Source: Herbidospora solisilvae (GTDB lineage: Bacteria; Actinomycetota; Actinomycetes; Streptosporangiales; Streptosporangiaceae). From it: a stretch of 64,000 bases of DNA. The notes below the pieces were generated by a model. The model ran no database searches, had not been told where the DNA came from, and saw only the letters and a program-made list of their open reading frames with translations. The DNA lies in contig NZ_WXEW01000001.1 of assembly GCF_009901565.1 (NCBI RefSeq), positions 992,001-1,056,000 of the forward strand, in the 5' to 3' direction. The first letter of the stretch is position 1. The number at the start of each line of letters is the position of its first letter. This document shows, one piece after another, positions 1 to 8,647 of the stretch. The position numbers were made by a program, and so were the translations under genes.

Positions 1-1230
1 CTCGAAGTGTGACGGGGGAACCGAGCCGGAGATCTCGAAGACCCACACGAACTGACCCGCGTACTCCTCACCCCAGCGCACGTCGTGCAGGGTCGTGGCG
101 GGGTCGAGGCCCATGGCGGTCCAGATGCGGTTGGTGACCAGGGCGTCGACGGCGACGCCTTCGTCGGCCTCGTTGAAGTGCGGGAGCGGGGCGTCCTGCC
201 ACAACACGCGGGAGCCGTCGCGGGAGGTGACGGGCGGGCGGGAGGCGTTGTTCAGCAGGCCTTCGGCCAGGTCGGACGCCGGGGAGAGGTCCTTCAATCC
301 CTGCTGGTACTGGATGCCGACGGCGTCCAGGCCGTAGTCGTCGCTGATGCGCAGGGCGGCGATGTACATCTTGTACTGCCGCCGGAGCTGGGCCTCGGTC
401 AGTTCGGTGGCCTCGTCGGTGCCCAGTCGGAAGGTCATGCCCTGGGAACGGAGCCACTCACCGACGGCGTCGGCCTCCTCGTCGGGGGTGCGGAGCATCT
501 CGGCCCACAACGCGCTCTGCGACAGGCGTTCCTTGTAGATGCCGATCGGGTTGAGCAGTTCGTCGTCGATGATCGCGTTGTACATGCCCATGCAGCCCTC
601 GTCGAAGACGCCGATGATCGCCTTGTCGGTGAGGAGCTGGCGGGCCAGGGCGACGCCGAGGTCGCGTTCGGGGCTTTCCGGCAGTTTCGGCAGGTCGTGG
701 ACGTGGGAGGCGTCGTGCGGGATCGTCCCGGTCTCCACCCAGCTCTTGATGCCGGCTTTGAACCAGTCGTCCTGGAAGTCGACGCTCCAGATCGTCGAGT
801 ACGCCACTCCCATCTTCGTCATGCCGGAGTTCAGGCCGAGCAGGCCGACCAGGCCGGGCCAGGTGCCCTCGAAGTTGGCGACCGTGAGGATGGGGCCCTG
901 GTGGGTGCGCAGACCGGCCAGCACGTGGTGGCTGTACTGCCAGACCGCTTCGGCGACGATCAGCGGGGCGTCCGGCGGGATGGTCTTGAAGACCTCCAGG
1001 CCCATGCGCTGGCTGGAGATGAAACCGTGGCCGGTCGCCGGGTCGACGTCGTTGGCGCGCACGACCGTCCAGCCGAGTTCGGCGAAGGCGGCGGTCACGT
1101 CGGCTTCCATCTTCACCTGGGTGGGCCAGCCCGCCAGGTTGGCCGACAGGCGCAGGTCGCCGCTGGCGATCAGGTAGGCGGTCTTCGGCGCGGCGGCGGG
1201 GCGTTCGGGGGTCGGGGGGAAGGTGTACAT
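1..1230 (-). CDS. L-fucose-isomerase-like protein (partial, C-terminus off the window)
   Basis: About 410 residues are visible and the frame is still open at base 1. The translation resembles the L-fucose/L-arabinose isomerase-like family, which interconverts aldose and ketose sugars in the cytoplasm. The N-terminus reads MYTFPPTPERPAA and no signal peptide is seen. The ATG overlaps the stop of the upstream kinase by one base (TGATG), so translation is probably coupled. It is the last visible gene of a seven-gene sugar operon and would feed the neighbouring FGGY kinase. The substrate (fucose, arabinose, xylose or another) cannot be told. Family assignment is by overall resemblance; the metal-binding residues were not individually verified. 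Confidence 0.7.
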   Translation of the reverse strand, partial: MYTFPPTPERPAAAPKTAYLIASGDLRLSANLAGWPTQVKMEADVTAAFAELGWTVVRANDVDPATGHGFISSQRMGLEVFKTIPPDAPLIVAEAVWQYSHHVLAGLRTHQGPILTVANFEGTWPGLVGLLGLNSGMTKMGVAYSTIWSVDFQDDWFKAGIKSWVETGTIPHDASHVHDLPKLPESPERDLGVALARQLLTDKAIIGVFDEGCMGMYNAIIDDELLNPIGIYKERLSQSALWAEMLRTPDEEADAVGEWLRSQGMTFRLGTDEATELTEAQLRRQYKMYIAALRISDDYGLDAVGIQYQQGLKDLSPASDLAEGLLNNASRPPVTSRDGSRVLWQDAPLPHFNEADEGVAVDALVTNRIWTAMGLDPATTLHDVRWGEEYAGQFVWVFEISGSVPPSHFE

Positions 1231-2696
1231 CAGCGTGTTCCTCCGGTGGAAAGGCGGCGTTCCCGGGCCGCGAGGGCGTGGGAGATCTCGCGGGTGGCGG
1301 GATAGAGGTCGAGGTAGAGGGTGTAGAGCTCGTCGTAGGCCGGGTCCGGCACGGGGGTGACGGTGGTGGCCGGGGGGTTCCAGTCGGTGATCGCGGCGCC
1401 GGTGGTCGCGCGGGCCGCCAGGTAGGCGGCGCCGTAGGAGGCGCCGATGGTGGTGGTCGGGATGACCTGCGGCAGGCCGGTGACGTCGCTGACGATGCGG
1501 GTCCACAGCCCGCCCTGGACACCGCCGCCGACCGCGACCACCCGCGAGACCTCGGCGCCGGCCGCGCGCAGCGCCTCGACGTTGTGCCGGACACCGAGCG
1601 CGGTCGCCTCCAGGGCGGCCCGGTAGAGGTCGCCCCGGGTGTGGCTGAGGGTGAGGCCCGCGATGATCCCGCGGGCGTCGGGATCGTGGACGGGGGTGCG
1701 CTCGCCCGCGAAGTAGGGCAGCATCAGCAGGCCGTGCGCGCCGGGTCCCGAGGCCTCCGCCTCGGCGAGCAGGGCCGGGAAAGCGGCTCCGGTCAGGTCG
1801 CTCAGCCACGAGGTGATCGCGCCGGAGGTCGCCATGCCCCCGGCGAGGTTGTGGGAGCCGGCGTACGCGCCGACCGTGCCCCACATCGAGGGGGTGCGCA
1901 GCGGGCGGTCGACCGTGGCGATGAGGAACATCGTGGTGCCGTACATCAGCATGAGGTCGCCGGCGTTGCAGGCGTCCACGCTGACGGCTTCGGTCCAGGC
2001 GTCGATCGAGCCGGTGATCACGGGGGTTCCGGCGGGAATGCCCGCCAGGTTCGATCTCACCGTTCCGGCGATCTCGTCGGACCAGCGCAGCCGGGGCAGT
2101 TCCAGGCCGGGGGCGACGAGCGGGGCCCATTCGGGGTCCCAGCCGGTGCCGTCGTACATGGGGGTGCACTGGCTGGCCGAGTGGTGGTCGAGGGTGTATT
2201 CGCCGGTCAGCCGGTGGAGCAGCCACGACGCGGGCATGAACAGGCGGCGCGCCCCGGCCCACACCTGCGGCTCGTGCCTGGCCACCCACCGCAGTTTCGG
2301 GCCGACGGCCTGGGACGACAGGCTCGACCCGCAGCGTTCCAGGATCGCCGCGGGGCCGCCGAGGAGCTCGTTGAGCTCGGAGATCTCCTCCGACGCCCGG
2401 GTGTCGACGCCGTAGAGGATCGCCGGGCGCAGCGGGGCGCCGTCGGCGTCGGTCAGCAGGGCGCAGGGGCCCATGCCGCTCACGCCGACCGCGGTGATCT
2501 CCTTGCCGGTGGTCAGCTCCTCGGCCAGGGAGACGAACTCGGCCCACCAGACCTCGCCGTCCATCTCCACGTGGCCGGGGTGGGGGCGGGCGACGCGGTG
2601 TTCGCGTACGGAGGAGGCGAGAACGGTTCCCGAGCCGTCGACCAGGACGCCCTTGCTCGACGAGGTGCCGATGTCGACACCGAAGAACAACGTCAC
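1230..2696 (-). CDS. FGGY-family carbohydrate kinase (xylulokinase-like)
   Basis: A 488-residue cytoplasmic sugar kinase that would phosphorylate a ketose with ATP. The N-terminal phosphate-binding motif GVDIGTSSSKG is at residues 6-16 and the C-terminal nucleotide-binding motif VAVGGGVQGGLW is near residue 390, as in xylulokinase/gluconokinase relatives. Length is normal for the family. The start overlaps the stop of the LacI gene by four bases, and the stop touches the start of the isomerase-like gene. An isomerase plus an FGGY kinase is the usual pair for entering a pentose or deoxyhexose into central metabolism. The exact sugar is unknown. Confidence 0.85.
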   Translation of the reverse strand: MTLFFGVDIGTSSSKGVLVDGSGTVLASSVREHRVARPHPGHVEMDGEVWWAEFVSLAEELTTGKEITAVGVSGMGPCALLTDADGAPLRPAILYGVDTRASEEISELNELLGGPAAILERCGSSLSSQAVGPKLRWVARHEPQVWAGARRLFMPASWLLHRLTGEYTLDHHSASQCTPMYDGTGWDPEWAPLVAPGLELPRLRWSDEIAGTVRSNLAGIPAGTPVITGSIDAWTEAVSVDACNAGDLMLMYGTTMFLIATVDRPLRTPSMWGTVGAYAGSHNLAGGMATSGAITSWLSDLTGAAFPALLAEAEASGPGAHGLLMLPYFAGERTPVHDPDARGIIAGLTLSHTRGDLYRAALEATALGVRHNVEALRAAGAEVSRVVAVGGGVQGGLWTRIVSDVTGLPQVIPTTTIGASYGAAYLAARATTGAAITDWNPPATTVTPVPDPAYDELYTLYLDLYPATREISHALAARERRLSTGGTR

Positions 2697-3670
2697 AATC
2701 TCTCCCGGGTGTTCGTGTCGCGCAGGATGACCGTGCGCGCGGGTCCGTCGTCGCCGGCGATGCGGGCCAGCAGCAGGGCCGCCGCGGCCTCGCCGAGGTT
2801 GCGGGCGGGCAGGTCGACGACCCGCACGCCCTCGCGTTCGAGCGACGTGAAAGGAAGATCACCGAATACGGCCAGGCCGAACCGGGGTGGTTCGAGCCCG
2901 CGTTCGCGCAGGACGTCGAGCGCCCCGGCGGCCATCAGGTTGTTGGCGACCACGACGGCGTCCGGCGGCTCGTGCAGCGACAGCAGGTCGCGCATGGCGG
3001 TCCGGCCGCCGTCGACGCGGTAGTCGGCGTAGCGGAGCAGCCGGTCGCCGGACCACTCGGTGGCCTGGCGCCAGCCCTCCATCCGGAGTTGCGCCGTCTC
3101 GACCGACCGCGGCCCGGTGATGCAGGCGACGCGGGAGAACCCGGCCGCCAGCAGCACCTCGGCCGCGACCCGGCCGCCGGCCCGGTTGTCCACGGTGACC
3201 GCGTCCACGTCGGGGCGGTGCAGGCTGCGGTCGACGGCCACCACCGGAACCCCGTGCTCGATGAGTCTCTGCACGTCGCTGGCCCCGTCGGCGGGCGCGA
3301 TCAGCACCCCGGCCATGTGCTCGGCCAGGGCGATGCCCATGTACGTCTGCTCGCGCTCCGGATCGTCGTCGGTGTTGCACAACACGACCGAGTAGCCCCC
3401 GGCGCGGGCCCGGTTCTCCACGCCACGCGCCAGCGCGGTGAAGAACGGGTTCTCGACGTCGGGGATGATCAGGGCGATGACCTCGGAATACTGTCCGCGC
3501 AGGCGGCGCGCGGCCCGGCTGGGGGTGAAGCTCAGCTCCGCCATGGCGGCCCGCACCTTGCGTTCGGTCTCGGGCGAGACGCGGGCGCCGTTGATGACCC
3601 GGCTGACGGTGGCCGCCGACACCCCGGCTTGGGCGGCCACCTGGTAGATCGTCACCTTCGGGCCGGCCAC
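2693..3670 (-). CDS. LacI-family transcriptional regulator
   Basis: 325 residues: an N-terminal LacI helix-turn-helix (VTIYQVAAQAGVSAATVSRV, then a hinge near ARRLRG) followed by a periplasmic-binding-protein-like sugar-sensing domain with IIPDVENPFF and CITGP motifs. The start used is a GTG at 3668-3670, which overlaps the upstream membrane-protein gene by 19 bases; a start a few codons further in is possible. It lies inside the sugar operon between the transporter and kinase genes, so it probably senses the imported sugar or its phosphate. It is a close relative of the second LacI protein at 7565-8545; which of the two binds the GAAATCGATTTC operators is not known. Confidence 0.88.
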   Translation of the reverse strand: MAGPKVTIYQVAAQAGVSAATVSRVINGARVSPETERKVRAAMAELSFTPSRAARRLRGQYSEVIALIIPDVENPFFTALARGVENRARAGGYSVVLCNTDDDPEREQTYMGIALAEHMAGVLIAPADGASDVQRLIEHGVPVVAVDRSLHRPDVDAVTVDNRAGGRVAAEVLLAAGFSRVACITGPRSVETAQLRMEGWRQATEWSGDRLLRYADYRVDGGRTAMRDLLSLHEPPDAVVVANNLMAAGALDVLRERGLEPPRFGLAVFGDLPFTSLEREGVRVVDLPARNLGEAAAALLLARIAGDDGPARTVILRDTNTRERL

Positions 3671-4248
3671 GTCCGACCCTGGAGGCTGTCGATCTCATCG
3701 AGCAGGCCGATGGTCTGCGTGGCCGTCACGACCAGCAGCAACGGCACGACGACCACGGCGAGGACGCCGGTGGACGCGGCGGCGGCGAACCCGCCGAGCC
3801 AGTAGAGGGCCACGATCGTGAGCGCCCACAAGGGCTTGAACGCGACCAGGATCGCGCCGCCCCGCAACGCCGCCAGGCCCGGCTTCCCGCGGAGGGCGCC
3901 GTAGGCGAGGGCGTACGGGAGCACGACCATCGCCAGCGCGCCCGCGACCACGGTGACGCCGGTCAGCACCGCGCACCCCGCGACGAACAGCGCGAGCACC
4001 GGATCGAATCTGCGCAGCTCGGCCAGCTTGGGCGCCTCGCCGCGCGCGACCAGCGCGCAGAACCGGGCGACGGAGGTGAGCGCGAGCGACGGCGGCAGGG
4101 CGGCCAGCGCGGTCATCCAGGAGGGGCCGCCGACCAGCGCCGAGGTGATCAGCGGCACCAGCGCGGCGAGGAAGAACACCCCCGCCAGCACCGCACGGGG
4201 CAGTTCCCGCCAGAACAGCAGGAACGCGGGTTTCAGGAACGCGGTCAT
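3652..4248 (-). CDS. YesL/DUF624-like membrane protein
   Basis: 198 residues, almost entirely hydrophobic, with about five to six predicted membrane helices (for example AVLAGVFFLAALVPLITSALV and PLWALTIVALYWLGGFAAAA). The ATG at 4248 overlaps the permease stop by one base. Small membrane proteins of the YesL/DUF624 type are often found next to sugar ABC importers, and the size and place fit. Its role is unknown; a helper of the importer is an inference from context. Membership of DUF624 is a resemblance, not a proven match. Confidence 0.6.
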   Translation of the reverse strand: MTAFLKPAFLLFWRELPRAVLAGVFFLAALVPLITSALVGGPSWMTALAALPPSLALTSVARFCALVARGEAPKLAELRRFDPVLALFVAGCAVLTGVTVVAGALAMVVLPYALAYGALRGKPGLAALRGGAILVAFKPLWALTIVALYWLGGFAAAASTGVLAVVVVPLLLVVTATQTIGLLDEIDSLQGRTWPARR

Positions 4249-5093
4249 CAGAGCTTCAGTCCGCTCGACGCGATCGACTGGACGATGTAGCGCTGCGCGG
4301 CGATGAAGACGATCAGCACGGGCACGATCGCCATCGCGATGCCGGCCGCGATCGTGCCGAGCGAACCGGTCGAGAACCGCCCGGCCAGCAGCACGAGCCC
4401 GACGGGCAGCGTCTGCTTCTCGGTGTCGGAGATCATCACCAGCGGGAGCAGCAGGTCGTTCCACCAGTACGTGAAGCACAGGATGCCCAGGGTGGCGATC
4501 GACGGCCCCGACAGCGGGATGATGACCCGCGCGAAGGTGTGGAACCGCGAGGCGCCGTCGATCTTGGCGGCCTCTTCGAGCTCGTAGGGCAGCGCCATGA
4601 AGTGCTGGCGCAGCAGGAAGATGCCGAACGCGGAGAAGATGCCCGGGAAGATCAGCGCCCAGAGCGAGTTCGTCATGCCGATCTTCGACATGACCAGGAA
4701 CAGCGGCACGATCGTCACCTGGATCGGGATCATCAGCGACCCGATCACCACGGCGAACAGCACGCCCTTGCCCCGGAAGCGCAACCGGGCGAACGCGTAG
4801 GCGGCGGTCGAACAGGTGATGAGCTGCGCGATCGTCACGGTCCCCGACACGATGATCGAGTTCAGGAAGAACCGGAAGTAGGGCACCTGCTCGGTCACCT
4901 TGCCGAAGTTGTCCAGCGTCAGGTTCTCGGCGTGGAAGGTCGGCGGGAGGCGGTAGAGCTCGGCGTCGGAGCCCGAGAAGGCGCCCCGGAAGATCCACAG
5001 GAAGGGCGCGGTGATGGCGACGGCCGCGACCACGAGGATCACGAACGTCACGACGCGCGCGGCGACGTGCCCGGCGGTCAGTCGGCTGCTCAT
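4248..5093 (-). CDS. Carbohydrate ABC transporter permease, MalG/AraQ type
   Basis: 281 residues with six predicted membrane helices and the EAA loop EEAAKIDGASRFHTF, which contacts the ATPase. It is the second membrane subunit of a CUT1 sugar importer. The start is set at the ATG 5091-5093, which overlaps the preceding permease stop in an ATGA; an in-frame ATG five codons upstream (5108) is less likely. No ATPase gene is present in the operon; importers of this type in actinomycetes commonly share one MsiK-like ATPase encoded elsewhere, so the lack of one here is expected rather than a defect. Confidence 0.92.
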   Translation of the reverse strand: MSSRLTAGHVAARVVTFVILVVAAVAITAPFLWIFRGAFSGSDAELYRLPPTFHAENLTLDNFGKVTEQVPYFRFFLNSIIVSGTVTIAQLITCSTAAYAFARLRFRGKGVLFAVVIGSLMIPIQVTIVPLFLVMSKIGMTNSLWALIFPGIFSAFGIFLLRQHFMALPYELEEAAKIDGASRFHTFARVIIPLSGPSIATLGILCFTYWWNDLLLPLVMISDTEKQTLPVGLVLLAGRFSTGSLGTIAAGIAMAIVPVLIVFIAAQRYIVQSIASSGLKL

Positions 5094-5995
5094 TGGTAGT
5101 GGGTCCATCTGCGCGAGAACCAGAACTGGATGGCGGTCAGCACGACCAGGACCAGCGCGAACGTGATGCCGATCGCGGAGGCGTAGCCGAGGTCGAAGTC
5201 GCCGAAGGCGCGGTCGTAGAGGTATTCGACGATCGTGCGGCTGGAGTCACCCGGGCCGCCCTGGGTGAGCACCCGGGGTTCGGCGAAGATCTGGAAGGAG
5301 TTGATGGTGTTGATCACGACGAGGAAGAAGATGGTCGGCGAGAGCAGCGGGAAGGTGATGCGCCAGAAGCGGGTCCAGGCGCCCGCGCCGTCGACGATCG
5401 CGGCCTCGCGCAGCTGCTTGGGGATCGACTGCAGGCCCGCGATGTAGACCAGGATCGAGAACCCGATCGTCTTCCACGAGTTGACCATGATCACTGAGAT
5501 CGGCGCCCAGGTGGAGCTGCCGAGCCAGTCGATGCGGTCGAGGCCGGTCAGCCCGAGCACGTAGTTGACCAGGCCGAGGTCCTTGTTGAGCAGGAACCGC
5601 CAGATCAGCGCGACCGCCGAGGCCGACACGACGAACGGGAAGAGGAACGAGAGCCGGAAGAACGCCCTGATCCAGCGGGGCATCCTGGTCTCCAGCAGCA
5701 CCGCGAGCAGCAGCCCGAGCACGACGTTGACGGCCAGGATGGCCAGGGCCATGTAGGTCGTCGACCCGTAGACCCCGAGCAGCCGCTCGTCGGTGAAGAG
5801 GCGCCGGAAGTTGTCCAGCCCGGCGAAGGTGCCGTCGCTGAGCAGGTTCCAGTCGAAGAAACTCAGGATCAGGACGCCGACCGTCGGGGCCAGCACGAAC
5901 ACCAGGAACGTGAGGATCGACGGGGTGAGGAAGGCCAGCGCCGCGGCCCCGTCTCCCCGGGGCCGGGTGCGCTTGGTAGACACAGTGGTGGTCAA
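5090..5995 (-). CDS. Carbohydrate ABC transporter permease, MalF/UgpA type
   Basis: 301 residues, six predicted helices, with the EAA-like loop REAAIVDGAGAWTRFWRITF near residue 200. It is the first membrane subunit of the CUT1 importer. The start is a TTG at 5993-5995, preceded by AAGGCGG about seven bases upstream; the next in-frame option is a GTG four codons in. It follows the solute-binding gene after 56 bases that hold a strong hairpin (6018-6048), and its stop overlaps the next permease start. Substrate specificity is set by the binding protein at 6052-7371. Confidence 0.92.
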   Translation of the reverse strand: MTTTVSTKRTRPRGDGAAALAFLTPSILTFLVFVLAPTVGVLILSFFDWNLLSDGTFAGLDNFRRLFTDERLLGVYGSTTYMALAILAVNVVLGLLLAVLLETRMPRWIRAFFRLSFLFPFVVSASAVALIWRFLLNKDLGLVNYVLGLTGLDRIDWLGSSTWAPISVIMVNSWKTIGFSILVYIAGLQSIPKQLREAAIVDGAGAWTRFWRITFPLLSPTIFFLVVINTINSFQIFAEPRVLTQGGPGDSSRTIVEYLYDRAFGDFDLGYASAIGITFALVLVVLTAIQFWFSRRWTHYQ

Positions 5996-6017
5996 AGTGG
6001 TCCGCCTTGGGAGGGGA

Positions 6018-6048
6018 ACCGGGTCCGGGTTCAGGGGCCGGACCCGGT
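6018..6048 (-). terminator. Hairpin between binding-protein and permease genes (likely attenuator)
   Basis: Perfect 11-bp inverted repeat: ACCGGGTCCGG at 6018-6028 and CCGGACCCGGT at 6038-6048, with a nine-base loop. There is no T-tract. It sits in the 56-base gap after the solute-binding gene. Such hairpins often stop part of the transcripts or protect the upstream message, giving more binding protein than permease. A similar arrangement follows the other binding-protein gene at 40118-40154. Confidence 0.65.
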
Positions 6049-6051
6049 CGC

Positions 6052-7371
6052 TCAGCAGGTGACGATGCCCGTCAGCTCACCCTGCATGGCCTTCAGGCCG
6101 TCGGGGACCGTGGTCTCGCCGGCGAAGATCTGCTGGAGGTGACGCAGGACGGTCGACTCGAACGTGCTGTACTTGGCCGGGGCCGGGTAGGGCACGAGGG
6201 TCTCGAACTTGTCGATGCTGTCGTAGTAGAGGTCGCTGTTGGCGGGCGGCACGCCGACCTGCGAGATCGTGTGGGCCACCGAGCGCCGTGACGGGATGGA
6301 GTCGCCGGGCTTGTCGGCGGTGCCGACGTAGCCCTTCTCGATCTCGTCGCTGACCGTGAACTTCTGGTATTCCCAGGCCAGGTCGGGGTTCTGCGACGAC
6401 TTCAGGATCGGGTAGCCGGCACCGCCGAAGACGGTCTTGTACGTGTCGCCCTTCGGGTAGAGCTGGATGTCGAAGTCCTTGAACCCGGCGGGCAGGAAGG
6501 TGGCGATCGGCCACCGGCCCGCGCCGAACATGGCGATCTGCCCGTTCTGGAAGCGGGTGAAGACGTCGCTCATCGGCATCGGCGCCGGGGCGACGCCCTC
6601 CTTGATGAGGTCGTCGAGGAAGGTCACGGCCTTGCTGACCTGGGGGGAGTCGGCGGTGGCCTGGCAGACGTCGTCGCTGGTCAGGTTGCCGCCGGCGTTG
6701 GCGACCCACGGCATGATGCCGGGGAAGATCTCGTTGCTGGCCCAGGTGAAGCCGTATTGGTCGTTGGTGCCGTCGCCGTTGGTGTCGGCGGTCAGCTTCT
6801 TGGCGACGGCCTTGAAGTCGTCCCAGGTCCAGTCGGCCTTGGGCGGTTCGACGCCGGCCTTCTTGAACACGTCGGTGTTGTAGTAGACGACCATGTCGTT
6901 CCAGCCGTAGCTGAGGGTGAGCACGTCGCCCTTGACGGTGAAGCCGTCGATGAGGCCCTGGGCGATGTCGTCGGTGATGGCCTTGGCCCCGGCGTCCTTC
7001 TCCAGGTATTCGTTGATCGGTTTCACGAGGTTGTTGCTGTGCACGAACTGGGCGCCCTCACCCGAGATCACCATGAGGTCGGGCTTCTTGCCCGAGGCGA
7101 TCAGGGTGGCGACGTTGGCGTAGTAGGTTCCCCAGTTCTCGCCGGTCACGGGGGTGAGGGTGACCTTGACGTCGGGGTGGGCCTTCGTGAAGGCGTCCGC
7201 GGTGGCCTTGTTGCCGCTCTCGGCGGCCGGGCCGTAGTTCCAGTAGACGATTTCCAGGGCTTTGGCGCCGGTCGACGTCGTTTCCGAGTCGCTTCCGCAA
7301 CCCGCAAGAGCCGTCGCCGCCAGGGTGGCGGTCGCGCAGGCCAGCGCGACCTTGCGGCGGGGGATGTTCAT
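6052..7371 (-). CDS. Sugar ABC transporter solute-binding lipoprotein
   Basis: 439 residues. It begins with a lipoprotein signal peptide (MNIPRRKVALACATATLAAT) ending in the lipobox ALAGC near residue 25, so the mature protein is anchored to the outer face of the membrane. The rest has the look of cluster-1 sugar-binding proteins (LEIVYWNYGP near the start; Trp- and Tyr-rich). It is the first gene of the minus-strand sugar operon that continues to base 1. The promoter region (7372-7564) holds a LacI-type operator. The bound sugar is unknown; the operon's kinase and isomerase suggest a pentose or deoxyhexose, and the linked GH116 gene suggests a beta-glycoside source. Confidence 0.92.
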   Translation of the reverse strand: MNIPRRKVALACATATLAATALAGCGSDSETTSTGAKALEIVYWNYGPAAESGNKATADAFTKAHPDVKVTLTPVTGENWGTYYANVATLIASGKKPDLMVISGEGAQFVHSNNLVKPINEYLEKDAGAKAITDDIAQGLIDGFTVKGDVLTLSYGWNDMVVYYNTDVFKKAGVEPPKADWTWDDFKAVAKKLTADTNGDGTNDQYGFTWASNEIFPGIMPWVANAGGNLTSDDVCQATADSPQVSKAVTFLDDLIKEGVAPAPMPMSDVFTRFQNGQIAMFGAGRWPIATFLPAGFKDFDIQLYPKGDTYKTVFGGAGYPILKSSQNPDLAWEYQKFTVSDEIEKGYVGTADKPGDSIPSRRSVAHTISQVGVPPANSDLYYDSIDKFETLVPYPAPAKYSTFESTVLRHLQQIFAGETTVPDGLKAMQGELTGIVTC

Positions 7372-7460
7372 AGGCCTGCGTCCTTACTTCTTTGGGGCAG
7401 ATCGCCGACGCGAGCCACAGCCGGCCTGCGGCCGTCCGTATCTCGCTCCCATACGGCAGG

Positions 7461-7476
7461 TGTGGCGTGCGCCACA
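7461..7476. promoter_or_regulatory. Short inverted repeat in the leader of the sugar operon
   Basis: TGTGGCG and CGCCACA form 7-bp arms around a two-base centre. It lies between the GAAATCGATTTC operator and the binding-protein start, close to where transcription would begin. It could be a second regulator site or a short leader hairpin; nothing in the sequence decides. Confidence 0.35.
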
Positions 7477-7504
7477 TGAAAGTGCAAGAAATCGATTTCG
7501 TCAA
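7476..7504 (-). promoter_or_regulatory. Promoter with LacI-type operator for the sugar import operon
   Basis: The 12-bp palindrome GAAATCGATTTC is at 7488-7499. On the minus strand a -35-like TTGACG (7504-7499) is followed after 17 bases by TTTCAT (7481-7476), a weak -10. The palindrome therefore fills the spacer of the promoter, a classic place for a repressor. The same core recurs in front of the GH116 gene (8599-8612). The operator is clear; the -10 is only a candidate. Confidence 0.75.
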
Positions 7505-7564
7505 GCACTCCGCGAAACGTACCTCATGAAGCCCCTGATCAGGCAAGTAACGGGATGGTATCGA

Positions 7565-8545
7565 TTACAGCGATAACGGCGGCCGGGCGATCTCCGCCCG
7601 CAGCACGACCGTGCGGAGCGGCTGGGTGTCGCCGCCGATACGCTCCAGCAGCATGGACGCGGCGGTCCGCCCCAGGTGGCGGGCCGGGAGCCGGACCTGC
7701 ACCACGCTGACCGGCGGCGGCAGCAGGTAGGGCAGTTCGCCGAGCACGGCGACGCCGAAGCCCTCGGGGTCGATGCCGTTCTCGTGGAGGGCCTGAAGTG
7801 CGCCGATGGCCATCAGGTTGTTGGTCGTGACCACGGCGTCGGGCGGCTGGGCCAGCTTGAGCAGGGCGTTCATCGCGGCCCGGCCGCCGTCGACGCGGAA
7901 GTTGGCGTGCTGCAGGAAACCGTCGCGGACGACGGTCTTACGGGCCGTCACGACCTGCTTCCAGCCGAGATAACGGTCTTCGGTCTCCTCGATCCCGGCC
8001 GGGCCGGCGATGCAGGCGATCCGCCGGAAACCGGCGTCGACCAGGGCGGTCGTGGCGGCGACGCCGGCCGCGCGGTTGTCGATCTTGACCGCGTCGACCG
8101 GGTAGGGGGTGGTTCGGTCGACGGCGACCACGGGCCGGCCCAGCGAGGCGATGGCACCGAGGTCGACCTCGTCGGAGGCGGGCGAGAGGATCACGCCGGC
8201 CATCTGCTCGGACGCGGCGATCTGCAGGTAGCGCAGCTCCTTGGCCGGGTCGTCGTCGGTGTTGCAGAGCACCACGGAGAAGCCCGACTCCTGGGCGCGG
8301 TCTTCGACGCCGCGGGCCAGGGCGGTGAAGAACGGGTTCTCGATGTCGGGGACCAGCAGGCAGATGATCTCTGAGCTCTGCTTGCGCAACCGGCGGGCGG
8401 TCTTGTTGGGGGTGAAGCCGAGCTGCTGGGCGGCGTCGCGGACGAGGCGCTGCTTCTCCTCGGAGACGGTGTTGCCGTTGAAAACCCGGGAAACCGTCGC
8501 GGGAGAGACCCCGGCGAGCGCCGCAACCTCGTAAATCGTCGCCAT
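7565..8545 (-). CDS. LacI-family transcriptional regulator
   Basis: 326 residues: LacI helix-turn-helix at residues 2-25 (TIYEVAALAGVSPATVSRVF), hinge, then a sugar-sensing domain with LLVPDIENPFF and CIAGPAG motifs. The ATG at 8543-8545 is chosen because the HTH begins directly after it; the open frame continues far upstream but only as a shadow of the opposite-strand GH116 gene. It lies between two copies of the operator core GAAATCGATTTC (7488-7499 and 8599-8612) and is the best candidate for the repressor of both the import operon and the glycosidase. It is a paralogue of the regulator at 2693-3670. Confidence 0.9.
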   Translation of the reverse strand: MATIYEVAALAGVSPATVSRVFNGNTVSEEKQRLVRDAAQQLGFTPNKTARRLRKQSSEIICLLVPDIENPFFTALARGVEDRAQESGFSVVLCNTDDDPAKELRYLQIAASEQMAGVILSPASDEVDLGAIASLGRPVVAVDRTTPYPVDAVKIDNRAAGVAATTALVDAGFRRIACIAGPAGIEETEDRYLGWKQVVTARKTVVRDGFLQHANFRVDGGRAAMNALLKLAQPPDAVVTTNNLMAIGALQALHENGIDPEGFGVAVLGELPYLLPPPVSVVQVRLPARHLGRTAASMLLERIGGDTQPLRTVVLRAEIARPPLSL

Positions 8546-8566
8546 AGCGCCACACCATACCCGCGC

Positions 8567-8595
8567 TTGACACCCCTGATGAGCTCGTCTAGCGT
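8567..8595 (+). promoter_or_regulatory. Sigma-70-type promoter of the GH116 gene
   Basis: TTGACA at 8567-8572, a 17-base spacer, then TAGCGT at 8590-8595. Transcription would start near 8602, inside the operator at 8599-8612. This promoter is the reason for rejecting the upstream in-frame start at 8567, which would overlap it. Confidence 0.8.
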
Positions 8596-8598
8596 GCC

Positions 8599-8612
8599 TG
8601 AAATCGATTTCA
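8599..8612. promoter_or_regulatory. LacI-type operator of the GH116 gene
   Basis: A perfect 14-bp palindrome, TGAAATCGATTTCA, placed over the expected transcription start of the glycosidase gene. Its 12-bp core equals the site at 7488-7499. Binding of the nearby LacI regulator would block initiation. Confidence 0.8.
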
Positions 8613-8647
8613 AGACAGGTGAAATCCAATCGGGAAAGGCGGGGGCC

